A program made the position numbers and the translations under genes. The notes beneath the pieces are model-generated. The model did no database searches. It was not told where the DNA came from and worked only from the letters and a program-made list of their open reading frames with translations. Source: Flaviramulus sp. (GTDB taxonomy: Bacteria > Bacteroidota > Bacteroidia > Flavobacteriales > Flavobacteriaceae). Taken from it: a stretch of 64,000 nucleotides of DNA. Positions 8,795 through 18,041 of the stretch are shown piece by piece (position 1 is the first letter of the stretch; every line of letters begins with the position of its first letter). The stretch lies in NCBI GenBank assembly GCA_030731745.1, contig JANQTJ010000012.1, positions 43,884 to 107,883 of the forward strand, read 5' to 3'.

Positions 8795-8802
8795 TATTTT
8801 TG
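8795..8802 (+). promoter_or_regulatory. -7 box for the ctlX-like gene
   Basis: TATTTTTG matches TAnnTTTG and lies 18 bp before the ATG at 8821. Its position inside an upstream in-frame extension argues against a TTG start at 8788. The -33 element is poor. Confidence 0.5.
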
Positions 8803-8820
8803 TTATTTAATTTTGAATCA

Positions 8821-9753
8821 ATGCAACAAACATCAAATACCATATTAATGGTGCGTCCGGTAAATTTCAGGATGAACGAACAAACATCTATTAATAACTA
8901 TTTTCAAGAAGATATAGATAAAAAAAACACTGAAATTAATCTTTTAGCACAACAAGAATTTGATGCTTTTGTTGAAAAGCTAAAGCATGTAGGTGTGCAA
9001 GTAATTGTTGTGAATGACACTAAAAATACGGATACACCAGATTCTATTTTCCCAAATAATTGGGTGTCTTTTCACGAAAACGGTAATGTAGGTTTGTATC
9101 CCATGTTTGCTGAAAACAGACGTTTAGAACGCCGAGAGGATATTTTGGAAACTCTTGAAGTTGAAGGTTTTTTGATTAATAATGTTTATGATTACACTAG
9201 TGCCGAAGCCGAAAATATTTTTCTGGAAGGCACAGGGAGTATTGTTTTAGATAGATCTAATAGAAAAGCATATTGTGCTTTATCACCAAGAGCAGATGAG
9301 GATTTGTTCATAGAATTTTGTGAGGATTTTGAGTATACTCCAGTAATTTTTAATGCCTATCAAACTGTAAATAGTAAACGTAAAGCAATTTATCATACCA
9401 ATGTAATGATGTGTATTGGTGAAACTTTTGCGGTTGTTTGTCTAAACAGTATTGATGATAAAAAGGAACGTAAAAATGTATTGTCTCACTTAAAACAAGA
9501 TGATAAAGATGTTATTGATATTTCTGAAAATCAAATGAATAATTTTGCAGGTAATATGTTACAGTTAAAAGGTGCTAATAATACCTCCTTTGTGATTATG
9601 AGTCAAGCAGCATATGACATATTAACAGAAAAGCAAATAAATACTATTGAAAAACATTCTAAAATATTGTTTTCGTCCTTAAAAACTATTGAGACTTGTG
9701 GAGGCGGGAGTGCACGATGTATGATGGCAGAGGTTTTTTTACCTAAACACTAA
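8821..9753 (+). CDS. ctlX: citrulline utilization hydrolase / arginine-deiminase-related protein (CtlX family)
   Basis: The 310-residue protein belongs to the guanidino-group-modifying (amidinotransferase/arginine deiminase) superfamily. It shows the substrate-binding MVRPVNFRMN start, the FPNNW motif near 78-82, a catalytic His in YHTNVMM near 184-190 and the catalytic Cys in GGGSARCMMAE (C300). Members called CtlX hydrolyse citrulline; others in the family act on arginine or dimethylarginine, so the substrate is inferred. The ATG at 8821 is preferred over the TTG at 8788 because a -7 promoter box lies between them. It converges on the histidine kinase gene with only 3 bp between the stop codons. 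Confidence 0.85.
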   Translation: MQQTSNTILMVRPVNFRMNEQTSINNYFQEDIDKKNTEINLLAQQEFDAFVEKLKHVGVQVIVVNDTKNTDTPDSIFPNNWVSFHENGNVGLYPMFAENRRLERREDILETLEVEGFLINNVYDYTSAEAENIFLEGTGSIVLDRSNRKAYCALSPRADEDLFIEFCEDFEYTPVIFNAYQTVNSKRKAIYHTNVMMCIGETFAVVCLNSIDDKKERKNVLSHLKQDDKDVIDISENQMNNFAGNMLQLKGANNTSFVIMSQAAYDILTEKQINTIEKHSKILFSSLKTIETCGGGSARCMMAEVFLPKH

Positions 9754-9756
9754 TTT

Positions 9757-11829
9757 TTAAACTAAGATGGAGGTAGATTTTGGTAGCTGTACATAAAAAG
9801 TACTGCCTTCACCTTGAGTGCTTTCTACCCATATTTTACCATTATTAAGTTCTACAAGTTCTTTGCAAATAGAAAGCCCCAAACCAGTGCCTTTTTCATT
9901 GTTAGTGCCAACGGTAGTAAAAGAATTATTTTTAAATAGTTTTTCAAGATTATTTTTAGAAATACCAATTCCGGTATCTGCAACGCTTAGAATACAACTA
10001 CCATTACTAATATGATTAGAAACCGTTATTGTATCGCCATTTTTACAAAACTTTAATGCGTTAGCAAGGAGATTTTGGATAACAATTTCAATCATACTTC
10101 TATCTGCATAAGCAAAATCTCTTAGCGAGTGATCTACCAAATTAATTCCTTTACTCTCCATTCTTTGATCAATAAGTCTTACCTTTTCTTCAAAAACTTC
10201 TTGAACATCAAATAATGTTGGTTTAGGCTCTAATGATTGCATTTGAGATTTAGACCAGTTTAATAAATTAAATAATAATAAGGAAGCGTTATTTGCATTT
10301 TCACTTAACTCAGGAATTAAATTATAAAATTCTTCTCTTGTTAAGGAGCCATCTTTAAGTAAATCTATAAAACCATTTATAGACGAAAGAGAATCTTTTA
10401 AATCATGTGATACAATAGAAAAGAGTTTGTCTTTTACATTGTTTACATTCTCTAAATGTTTGGTTTGCTCTAAAATCGCTTCGTTTTGTAATTCAATTTT
10501 GATATTCTTTTCTTCTAACTCTTGAACGTATTTGATGTTATTATTACGTTTTAAAAAGATAAAAATTAAAAAAGTAGATACAATAGCTAGGGCACCTAGC
10601 AGTGCATAAAAAATAAGTTTTAATTTATTGTACCTTTCATCAGACGCTTCATTATTTAAATTTTTACTTTTGTTAGAGTTTGGAATATTTAAAGGTGTTT
10701 CTAGAATCTTGTTTAATTCAATTTCTTGTTGGTCTAAGTTGTTGTTTCCTATTATAGCTTCTTTTTTATTGAGTTTATTGTTTAACTCATAATATTCTCG
10801 TTGCCATATAAAAGCTCTATCGTATCTCTTTTTTATCGAGTCAAGAGTTTTCATTAAATCATAATGCTTTAAAAGCTCGGTACTGTTGTCAATCCTTTTC
10901 GCAATATCGCCCGCTTCTAGTAATTGTTTTTCAGCAATAACTAAACGGTTTTGTTTGATATTTAAATCACCTAAATTATTTAAAGTAACCAATAAATTAG
11001 ATTTGTCTTCTTTACGAATATTAATATTATAACCTTTAATGAGATATTTTGAAGCTTCATCAAAGTCGTTAAATTTTAAATATTCACCACCTAGTTTTGG
11101 GTAAATATATCCTCTAACAGAATCATTTTTAGAAGCATTACTAGCTAAAACTTTTTCGTAATATTCTATAGCTTTTCTGTGTTCTTTTTTTCTTGAATAA
11201 AGTTCTGCTAATTTGCTACAAGAGCCATTAATACCTTCAACATCATTCAGTTTTTCTTGCTGTACAAGCGCTTTTTTATAAAATTCTAAGGCTTTTTCAA
11301 AAGCATTTATATTATAATAAGCATTGGCTAAGTTGCCATAAGCTAAATCAAGATCTTTAGTTAAATTTCTACTTTCTAATTCTTTAATCGCTTCGAGGGC
11401 ATATTTTAAACCTTTACTATAATTACCTCTACCAATTTCAATTAAACCTATGCTATTATTAACTTTAGCAATATTAAGGGTGTCTTTAAGATATTCAAAT
11501 AATGATTTTGATTTATTATATCCGCTTATAGCATTAATGTAATCGCCTTTTTGAGCATATATTAATGCTTTGTAAAAAGTAATTTCTGCGATGCCTTTTT
11601 TGTAGTTAATAGAGTTTGAAAGTTTTTCACTTTCAATAATGTATTTTAGGGCTCTATCGTACTCTTTTACTTTAAAGAGAGATTTTACAAGTTCTAATGA
11701 GGTTTCAATTTTAGTAGTGTCCTGATCTTGGAAAGCTAATTCTAAAGCGAGGCTATCTATCTCATTGGTTTGAGAAAAACCAATTAAAACAAACAAATTC
11801 ACAATTAATAAAATAATTATTTTCCTCAT
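9757..11829 (-). CDS. TPR-containing sensor histidine kinase
   Basis: The 690-residue protein starts with a signal peptide (MRKIIILLIVNLFVLIGFSQ), followed by a periplasmic array of tetratricopeptide repeats from about 30 to 340 (repeated A..YG.A..Y...A..F..AL..Y.KA pattern), a linker, one membrane helix near 405-428 and a cytoplasmic coiled coil. The kinase core follows: a HisKA H-box with SHDLKDSL (His near 475), the N-box NLLANALKFC, the G1 box DTGIGIS and the G2 box GTGLGLS. No receiver domain or response regulator is adjacent, so its partner is encoded elsewhere. TPR-type kinases of this layout are common in Bacteroidota; the stimulus is unknown. The start at 11829 is chosen because it opens the signal peptide. 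Confidence 0.9.
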   Translation of the reverse strand: MRKIIILLIVNLFVLIGFSQTNEIDSLALELAFQDQDTTKIETSLELVKSLFKVKEYDRALKYIIESEKLSNSINYKKGIAEITFYKALIYAQKGDYINAISGYNKSKSLFEYLKDTLNIAKVNNSIGLIEIGRGNYSKGLKYALEAIKELESRNLTKDLDLAYGNLANAYYNINAFEKALEFYKKALVQQEKLNDVEGINGSCSKLAELYSRKKEHRKAIEYYEKVLASNASKNDSVRGYIYPKLGGEYLKFNDFDEASKYLIKGYNINIRKEDKSNLLVTLNNLGDLNIKQNRLVIAEKQLLEAGDIAKRIDNSTELLKHYDLMKTLDSIKKRYDRAFIWQREYYELNNKLNKKEAIIGNNNLDQQEIELNKILETPLNIPNSNKSKNLNNEASDERYNKLKLIFYALLGALAIVSTFLIFIFLKRNNNIKYVQELEEKNIKIELQNEAILEQTKHLENVNNVKDKLFSIVSHDLKDSLSSINGFIDLLKDGSLTREEFYNLIPELSENANNASLLLFNLLNWSKSQMQSLEPKPTLFDVQEVFEEKVRLIDQRMESKGINLVDHSLRDFAYADRSMIEIVIQNLLANALKFCKNGDTITVSNHISNGSCILSVADTGIGISKNNLEKLFKNNSFTTVGTNNEKGTGLGLSICKELVELNNGKIWVESTQGEGSTFYVQLPKSTSILV

Positions 11830-12303
11830 ATTAACATTTAAATTACAACTAGGCACTAAAGCACTCACTTTTGGGTTTTTATATTTGAGAGAATATAAAA
11901 TGCTTTAATAAGTTATAATTGTCAGTTCGTGTTGCTTTTTTCCAACAAGTTGGATTTAATAATAGCTTTACTCAGCAAAAGTTGATAAAAGCACTATCAA
12001 AATCTAATTTCTGCGTTTTAATACCAATAAATTAGATGAAATACCACCCAAAAAATAGCCTAAAAATCGACGAATAGATTAACGGCAAAAATCATAGAAA
12101 AACCGCTATTTTACCGATAAAATACAATATAGTTTTCATTTTTTTTCAACAATTTCATACCATTACTTTTAACAGAATTTTTGAAATTATTTGGTTTAAA
12201 ATTCAAAGCTTCTTGTCGCTAATTTCTACTTACTAAGCTTTTATGTAAATCTTAAAAAAACATAAAAAACTTGTTATCTTTGCAAACCTATAAAAACGTC
12301 AAA
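11830..12303. other. 474-bp intergenic region between the divergent kinase and argS genes
   Basis: No convincing coding frame or RNA gene is visible. The right end holds the argS promoter. A 9-bp inverted repeat (12002-12010 with 12029-12037) is present but AT-rich and has no T-run. No TAnnTTTG box could be found for the kinase gene on the - strand. Confidence 0.6.
12275..12282 (+). promoter_or_regulatory. argS promoter -7 box
   Basis: TATCTTTG matches TAnnTTTG, 21 bp before the ATG at 12304. It overlaps the upstream in-frame extension, which decides the start in favour of 12304. Confidence 0.65.
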
Positions 12304-14088
12304 ATGAATCTTGAGAATATCTTATCAAATCACGTAAAAGAAGCTGTGAAATCTAATTTTAATGTTGCATTAGAAACAGTCGAATTTCAAGCAACTAGAA
12401 AAGAATTTGCTGGAGATATTACGGTTGTGATTTTTCCCATGTTGCGATTTGTAAAAGGTAATCCGGTTCAAATTGGCGAAACCATAGGAAATTATTTAGT
12501 TGAAAAAGTTACCGATGTTAAAGCTTTTAATGTAGTAAAAGGGTTTTTAAATATCGAAATAGGTGATTTCTTCTACCTCAATTTTTTCAACATTTATAAA
12601 GCAAATGAAACTTTTGGTTTTGTTTTTCCAAAAGCGGAAGAAAAAGCTATAATGGTAGAGTATTCTTCACCTAACACAAACAAACCACTTCATTTAGGGC
12701 ATGTAAGAAATAACCTTTTAGGTTATAGTGTCGCAGAAATTTTAAAAGCTTCAGGTAAGAAAGTTTACAAAACTCAAATTATAAACGATAGAGGTATACA
12801 TATTTGTAAAAGTATGTTGGCTTGGAAACATTATGGTAAAGGAGAAACTCCGGAAAGCACTGGTTTAAAAGGTGATAAATTAGTTGGTAATTATTATGTG
12901 AAGTTTGATCAAGAGTATAAAAAAGAAATACAAGATTTAATCGCTAAAGGAAGTACTGAAGAGCAAGCTAAAAAAGAAGCGCCTATTTTATTAGAAGCTC
13001 AACATATGCTATTAAAATGGGAGGCAGGCGATGAAGAAGTAGTGAGTCTCTGGAAAAAAATGAACGGTTGGGTTTATGAAGGATTTAATGAAACTTATAT
13101 AAACTTAGGTGTAGATTTTGACACATTGTACTATGAAAGCAATACCTATTTACTAGGAAAAGAGTTTGTAGTTGAGGGTTTAAAATCAGGAGTTTTTATA
13201 AAAGAAGCAGATGGCTCAGTTTGGTGTGATTTAACAGAAGACGGATTAGATAAAAAAATAGTACAACGTGCTGATGGAACAGCGGTTTACATGACACAAG
13301 ATATAGGTACTGCTATCCACCGAATTAAAGATTTTCCAGATGTTGGTGGTATGGTTTATACGGTTGGTAACGAGCAAGATTATCATTTTCAAGTTTTGTT
13401 TTTAATCCTTAAAAAATTAGGTTTTGATTGGGCTAAAAATTTATATCATTTAAGCTACGGAATGGTAGATTTACCAAGTGGTAAAATGAAAAGTAGAGAG
13501 GGAACTGTTGTAGATGCTGATGACTTGATTGCTGATATGTCTCAAACTGCAGAGGAAATTTCAGAGGAATTAGGTAAACTTGATGGATACTCAGTAGAAG
13601 AGAAAAAAGAACTATATAAAACCATAGGGTTAGGTGCTTTAAAATATTATATTTTAAAAGTGGATCCCAAGAAAAGAATTTTGTTTAACCCTAAAGAATC
13701 TATTGATTTTCAAGGAAATACAGGTCCTTTTATTCAGTATACCTACGCTAGAATTCAATCGATTTTAAGGAAATCAGAGTTACAAACTGTTATTGGAACA
13801 GATGTTAATGGAATTGCACTTCATCTTAAAGAAAAGGAGTTAATAAAACAAATTCAATTATTTCCAGAAGTTGTTCAAAATGCTGCTGAAAATCACAGTC
13901 CAGCTTTAATAGCAAACTATACTTACGATTTAGTAAAAGAGTTTAATTCTTTTTATCAAAATGTATCTATTTTAGGTGCAGATGATCCTAATGAAAAAGT
14001 TTTTAGAATTCAACTTTCTAATATGGTTGCAAATACTATAAAAAATAGTTTCAGTTTATTGGGTATTCAGGTACCAGAAAGAATGTAG
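12304..14088 (+). CDS. argS: arginyl-tRNA synthetase
   Basis: The 594-residue class I synthetase charges tRNA-Arg. An N-terminal Arg-tRNA-synthetase additional domain (about 1-105) precedes the catalytic Rossmann fold with SSPNTNKPLHLGHVRNN (HLGH replaces HIGH, about 118-134), and the second signature appears as KMKSREGTVV near 396-405, the usual ArgRS form of KMSKS. The C-terminal helical DALR domain binds the anticodon and the protein ends in LGIQVPERM, typical for ArgRS. A promoter -7 box at 12275-12282 makes the ATG at 12304 the likely start. Confidence 0.97.
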   Translation: MNLENILSNHVKEAVKSNFNVALETVEFQATRKEFAGDITVVIFPMLRFVKGNPVQIGETIGNYLVEKVTDVKAFNVVKGFLNIEIGDFFYLNFFNIYKANETFGFVFPKAEEKAIMVEYSSPNTNKPLHLGHVRNNLLGYSVAEILKASGKKVYKTQIINDRGIHICKSMLAWKHYGKGETPESTGLKGDKLVGNYYVKFDQEYKKEIQDLIAKGSTEEQAKKEAPILLEAQHMLLKWEAGDEEVVSLWKKMNGWVYEGFNETYINLGVDFDTLYYESNTYLLGKEFVVEGLKSGVFIKEADGSVWCDLTEDGLDKKIVQRADGTAVYMTQDIGTAIHRIKDFPDVGGMVYTVGNEQDYHFQVLFLILKKLGFDWAKNLYHLSYGMVDLPSGKMKSREGTVVDADDLIADMSQTAEEISEELGKLDGYSVEEKKELYKTIGLGALKYYILKVDPKKRILFNPKESIDFQGNTGPFIQYTYARIQSILRKSELQTVIGTDVNGIALHLKEKELIKQIQLFPEVVQNAAENHSPALIANYTYDLVKEFNSFYQNVSILGADDPNEKVFRIQLSNMVANTIKNSFSLLGIQVPERM

Positions 14089-14113
14089 TTTTGGGTTTAA
14101 AAAAGTTTTAAAA

Positions 14114-14569
14114 TCACTTTACCCTAACACTATCAGGAACTAATTTAGTGTAATCCCCATTATTTCTGATTACATCACGAACAATAGATGATGCGATGTA
14201 CGAGGTTCTGGATGATGTTAAAAGAAAAACAGTTTCAATTTCAGAAAGGCTCCTGTTAGTATGTGCAATTGCTTTTTCAAATTCAAAATCTGCTGGATTT
14301 CTAAGCCCACGTAAAATAAAATCTACACCAATTTCTTTGCAAAAATCTACAGTCAATCCTTTGTAGGTTCTCACTTTTACTTTAGGTTCATCAGCAAAAG
14401 CTTCTTCAATAAATTTTTTGCGTTCATCCAAGGAGAACATATATTTTTTATCTGAGTTCACTCCAATAGCAACAATAATTTCATCAAAAAGGGTTATACC
14501 ACGTTTTATAATATCGTAGTGGCCTAAAGTTAGCGGATCAAATGATCCTGGGAATAAAGCGCTTTTCAT
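14114..14569 (-). CDS. coaD: phosphopantetheine adenylyltransferase
   Basis: The 151-residue enzyme makes dephospho-CoA from 4'-phosphopantetheine and ATP. The nucleotidyltransferase motif is PGSFDPLTLGHYD (about 7-19), RGLRNPADFEFE near 88-99 lines the active site, and TSYIASSIVRDV near 128-139 corresponds to the ISST-containing loop. Size is normal. It follows ddl by 18 bp on the same strand and is convergent with argS. Confidence 0.96.
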   Translation of the reverse strand: MKSALFPGSFDPLTLGHYDIIKRGITLFDEIIVAIGVNSDKKYMFSLDERKKFIEEAFADEPKVKVRTYKGLTVDFCKEIGVDFILRGLRNPADFEFEKAIAHTNRSLSEIETVFLLTSSRTSYIASSIVRDVIRNNGDYTKLVPDSVRVK

Positions 14570-14587
14570 ATGTTAAAATTACAATAT

Positions 14588-15562
14588 TTATTTTAAAGCT
14601 TCCTCAATAGCATTATCAAATAAATCACTCATACTTATACCAGCTGCTGTTGCTTGTTGCGGTAGGATACTAGCCCGAGTTAAACCCGGTATAGTGTTTA
14701 CTTCTAATAAATGTGGCTCGCCATTTTTAAAAATATACTCACTTCGGCTAAAGCCTTTCATTTTTAAAATATTGTAAACTTTTTCAGCAATCGCATTTAC
14801 TTTATTTTCTTGCTCTTTTGTTAATCTTGCGGGTGTTATTTCTTGAGATTTTCCTAAATATTTAGCTTCATAATCAAAAAAATCATTTTCACTTACAATC
14901 TCTGTTATTGGTAATACTTTTGTTTTTCCTTTATACGTTATAACTCCAACTGAAACCTCTGTTCCATCTAAAAAGGATTCAATAATAATTTCATCGTCTT
15001 CTTTAAAAGCGATATCAATCGCATTTTGTAAATCTTCTTTTTTATGAACTTTAGAAACCCCAAAACTACTTCCGGCTTTGTTTGCTTTAACGAAACAAGG
15101 TAGTCCAACTTTAGAGATGATATCGTTTTCGTTAATATTATCACCTAAATTTAGATAGTAAGATTCTGCAGTTTTTATACCATAAGGTTTTAAAACGCTT
15201 AAACAATCTCGTTTATTAAAAGTTAAACTGGCTTGATACATATCACAACTAGTTTGTGGGATATTTAATAATTTAAAATAGGCTTGCATAAAACCGTCTT
15301 CACCTGGAGAACCATGTATGGCGTTAAAAACACAATCAAAGTTTATTTTTTTATCATCAACTTTAACAGAAAAATCATTTTTATCAATAGGAAATTCTTT
15401 ATCATTTGCATCAACGTACACCCATTTTTCTTTAAAAATATGGATGCGATATGCGTTGTATTTTGAAGAATCCAAGGTTTCATAAACCACGTTTCCACTT
15501 TTTATAGAGATTTGATATTCACTGGAATACCCACCCATAATAACGGCTATATTTTTTTTCAT
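14588..15562 (-). CDS. ddl: D-alanine--D-alanine ligase
   Basis: The 324-residue ATP-grasp enzyme joins two D-alanines for peptidoglycan. It shows GGYSSEYQISIKSG near 10-23 (the GG.S.E..IS N-terminal motif), HGSPGEDG near 84-91, FVKANKAGSSFGVSKV near 157-172 in the ATP-grasp fold, and EVNTIPGLTRASILPQQ near 290-306 containing the metal and omega-loop residues. It is the first gene of a ddl-coaD unit and is divergent from the PASTA protein gene. The lengths and motifs are complete. Confidence 0.96.
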   Translation of the reverse strand: MKKNIAVIMGGYSSEYQISIKSGNVVYETLDSSKYNAYRIHIFKEKWVYVDANDKEFPIDKNDFSVKVDDKKINFDCVFNAIHGSPGEDGFMQAYFKLLNIPQTSCDMYQASLTFNKRDCLSVLKPYGIKTAESYYLNLGDNINENDIISKVGLPCFVKANKAGSSFGVSKVHKKEDLQNAIDIAFKEDDEIIIESFLDGTEVSVGVITYKGKTKVLPITEIVSENDFFDYEAKYLGKSQEITPARLTKEQENKVNAIAEKVYNILKMKGFSRSEYIFKNGEPHLLEVNTIPGLTRASILPQQATAAGISMSDLFDNAIEEALK

Positions 15563-15673
15563 TGATGTAGAAGTAATTTAGTACGCGTCTAAAACTTAAA
15601 ATTAAACGTAACTAATATAAGTTAAGCTAAAATATCATATAAATTGCAAAAGAAAAAACAGTTCTGTTTTTTA

Positions 15674-15681
15674 TATATTTG
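15674..15681 (+). promoter_or_regulatory. -7 box for the PASTA-protein/rluD operon
   Basis: TATATTTG matches TAnnTTTG and ends 19 bp before the ATG at 15701. Its position argues against an in-frame start at 15644. Confidence 0.6.
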
Positions 15682-15700
15682 CCTAATAGAAATTTTATAC

Positions 15701-16258
15701 ATGAGTATTATTAAATTCATTACCAGTAAAACTTTTTTGAAGCAAATTTTATTGGCTATTGCAGCAATTTTTGTGCTATGTTTTATACTCTTACAATGGC
15801 TAAGAATGACTACTAATCATGGGAATTTTGAAACGGTTCCGGATTTAAAAGGAAAATCTATTAATGTTGCTCAGGTAGAACTAGAAGATAATAATTTAGT
15901 ACTACAAATTCAAGATTCTGCCAACTATAATCCTGATTACCCTAAGTTTTCGGTTATTGAACAAGATCCATTAGCAGGAGCTAAAGTTAAAGAAGACAGA
16001 AAAATATATATTACATTAAATCCTTCTGGATATAGAAAAATTAGAATTCCAGATGGCTTAATTGATAAAACATACCGACAAGTAAAACCAACACTAGAAG
16101 CTTTGGGTTTTAAAATTGGAAAAATAACTTATGTTGATAATATTGGAAAAGAAATGGTTTTAAAACTAACCTATAAAGGAACTACTATAGAAACTGGCGA
16201 TAAACTTCCAAAAACATCTGTAATAGATTTGGTTTTAGGTAACGGAAACAGACCATAA
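15701..16258 (+). CDS. membrane-anchored PASTA-domain protein
   Basis: The 185-residue protein has a short cytoplasmic head, one membrane helix (about 14-34, QILLAIAAIFVLCFILL), and then PASTA-type repeats: one beginning at FETVPDLKGKSINVAQVELE, a second at IRIPDGLIDKTYRQVKPTLE, with a following segment ending in SVIDLVLGNG. PASTA domains usually bind peptidoglycan or other cell-wall glycans, but here they are not attached to a Ser/Thr kinase or penicillin-binding protein. The neighbours fit a wall role: ddl lies divergently upstream. The rluD start follows after 2 bp, so the two genes are one operon. The start at 15701 is supported by the promoter box just upstream. Confidence 0.85.
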   Translation: MSIIKFITSKTFLKQILLAIAAIFVLCFILLQWLRMTTNHGNFETVPDLKGKSINVAQVELEDNNLVLQIQDSANYNPDYPKFSVIEQDPLAGAKVKEDRKIYITLNPSGYRKIRIPDGLIDKTYRQVKPTLEALGFKIGKITYVDNIGKEMVLKLTYKGTTIETGDKLPKTSVIDLVLGNGNRP

Positions 16259-16260
16259 AT

Positions 16261-17304
16261 ATGGAAGATTTCACACCTGAATTACCTGAAGAAGATGATA
16301 ATGATCTATATGAACATTATGCATTTGCCGTAGAAAAGGGGCAAAACCCACTAAGAATAGATAAATATTTAATGAATTTTGTTGAAAATGCCACGCGTAA
16401 CAAAATTCAGGCAGCTGCCAAAAATGGGAGTATATTTGTAAACGGATTGGTAGTAAAATCCAATTATAAAGTAAAGCCATTTGATAAAATCAGAGTCTTA
16501 TTTACGCATCCTCCTCATGAAAACTTATTAGTTGGTGAAGCTATAGACATTGATGTGGTTTATGAGGATGATACGCTTTTAGTTGTAAATAAACCAGCTG
16601 GTATGGTAGTTCATCCTGGTCATGGTAATTATTCGGGAACTCTTATTAATGCCTTAATATACAGATTTGATAATTTGCCAAACAATTCTAGTGAACGTCC
16701 AGGTTTAGTTCATAGAATTGATAAAGATACGAGTGGCCTATTAGTTATTGCAAAAACCGAACAAGCTATGGCTCATTTGTCTTTACAGTTTGCCGAAAAA
16801 ACAAGCGAGCGTGAATACGTTGCTATAGTTTGGGGGAATATTGAGGAAGATGAAGGGACTGTTGAAGGCCATATTGGGCGACATCCTAAAAATAGATTAC
16901 AGAATACAGTTTTCTTAGGTGATGAAGCTGATAAAGGTAAACCTGCCGTAACTCATTATAAAGTACTTGAGCGTTTAGGGTATGTGACTTTAGTTTCATG
17001 TAAGTTAGAAACTGGACGAACGCATCAAATCCGGGTTCATATGAAGCATATAGGGCATACCTTGTTTAATGATGAGCGTTACGGAGGCGAAAAAGTTTTA
17101 AAAGGAACAACGTTTACTAAATACAAACAATTTGTAGATAATTGTTTTAAAATATTACCACGTCAAGCATTGCACGCAAAAACACTTGGATTTAAACATC
17201 CTAAAAATAATGAGTTTATGCGTTTTGATACTCCTATTCCTAATGATATGCAAAACTGTATTGAAAAGTGGCAAAACTATTCTAAACATCAAGAAATAGA
17301 GTAG
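16261..17304 (+). CDS. rluD: 23S rRNA pseudouridine synthase, RluA/RluD family
   Basis: The 347-residue protein has an N-terminal S4 RNA-binding domain (about 28-90) and a pseudouridine synthase core with the catalytic aspartate in HRIDKDTSGLLV (near 152-163), the family motif VNKPAGMVVHPG near 109-120 and GRTHQIRVHMKH near 258-269. E. coli RluD modifies U1911/1915/1917 of helix 69; the same target is likely but inferred. It is preceded directly by the PASTA gene. Confidence 0.93.
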   Translation: MEDFTPELPEEDDNDLYEHYAFAVEKGQNPLRIDKYLMNFVENATRNKIQAAAKNGSIFVNGLVVKSNYKVKPFDKIRVLFTHPPHENLLVGEAIDIDVVYEDDTLLVVNKPAGMVVHPGHGNYSGTLINALIYRFDNLPNNSSERPGLVHRIDKDTSGLLVIAKTEQAMAHLSLQFAEKTSEREYVAIVWGNIEEDEGTVEGHIGRHPKNRLQNTVFLGDEADKGKPAVTHYKVLERLGYVTLVSCKLETGRTHQIRVHMKHIGHTLFNDERYGGEKVLKGTTFTKYKQFVDNCFKILPRQALHAKTLGFKHPKNNEFMRFDTPIPNDMQNCIEKWQNYSKHQEIE

Positions 17305-17462
17305 GTAACTTCATTTTTTTTATTTTTGCCCATAACCTTTAAATCTTTTTTGTTCAAGGGTTTATCTTTATTTTCATGAAAATTTAAAAGTATTTTTAAA
17401 AATATCAACACCCTTAGGCAACCATTTGTTTAAAATTTGCGTCTTTATAAATAGAAAGCAAA

Positions 17463-18041
17463 ATGAAATCATTGTTGAAAGTTATTCAATTACATAAAAA
17501 CGAACCGATGCTTATTAAAAAAGCGATTAAGCAAGATCGAGAGGCACAACATGTTTTGTTTGAAATGCATGCTCCAAAAATGTTGAGCGTTTGTAGATAT
17601 TATGTAAAAGATTTTCAACATGCAGAAGATGTGATGCTCAATGCATTTTTCAAAGTGTTTTCTAATTTGATTAGTTATAGAAATGAAGGTAATTTTGAGG
17701 GTTGGATTCGAAGAATTATGGTAAGAGAATCTATTTCATTTTTAAGGCAACAAAAAAAAGTAGAGTTTTCAGTAGATGATATTTTGATATATGATGATTA
17801 CTCTAACAATATAGATACTAATATTGAGGTTTCTCAAATACAAGAATTTATTGACGAACTTCCCGAAGGGTATAAAATAGTATTTGTAATGTATGCGATT
17901 GAAGGTTATAAGCATCATGAAATAGCAGACATGCTAAAAATAACAGAAGGCACTTCAAAATCGCAATTATTTAAAGCTAGGAAAATGTTACAAGAAAAAA
18001 TCAAAGAATTAAATAAAACAACAAGCTATGGCACCACTTAA
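17463..18041 (+). CDS. ECF-type RNA polymerase sigma factor
   Basis: The 192-residue protein has sigma region 2 at about 20-95 (DREAQHVLFEMHAPKMLSVC, ending with the GWIRRIMVRESISFLR promoter-melting helix) and region 4 at about 125-180 (LPEGYKIVFVMYAIEGYKHHEIADML followed by a helix-turn-helix with GTSKSQLFKARK). There is no region 1 or 3. Its last 14 bp overlap the start of the next gene, which encodes a single-pass membrane protein, the usual arrangement for an ECF sigma factor and its membrane regulator. The target promoters cannot be told from this window. Confidence 0.92.
   Translation: MKSLLKVIQLHKNEPMLIKKAIKQDREAQHVLFEMHAPKMLSVCRYYVKDFQHAEDVMLNAFFKVFSNLISYRNEGNFEGWIRRIMVRESISFLRQQKKVEFSVDDILIYDDYSNNIDTNIEVSQIQEFIDELPEGYKIVFVMYAIEGYKHHEIADMLKITEGTSKSQLFKARKMLQEKIKELNKTTSYGTT

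Noticed and set aside
12002..12037. 9-bp inverted repeat in the kinase-argS intergenic region
   Set aside because: It is AT-rich, has an 18-nt loop and no T-run; chance occurrence is likely in this base composition.
12271..12303. In-frame upstream extension of argS beginning at TTG
   Set aside because: It covers the TATCTTTG promoter box and adds residues not typical of ArgRS.
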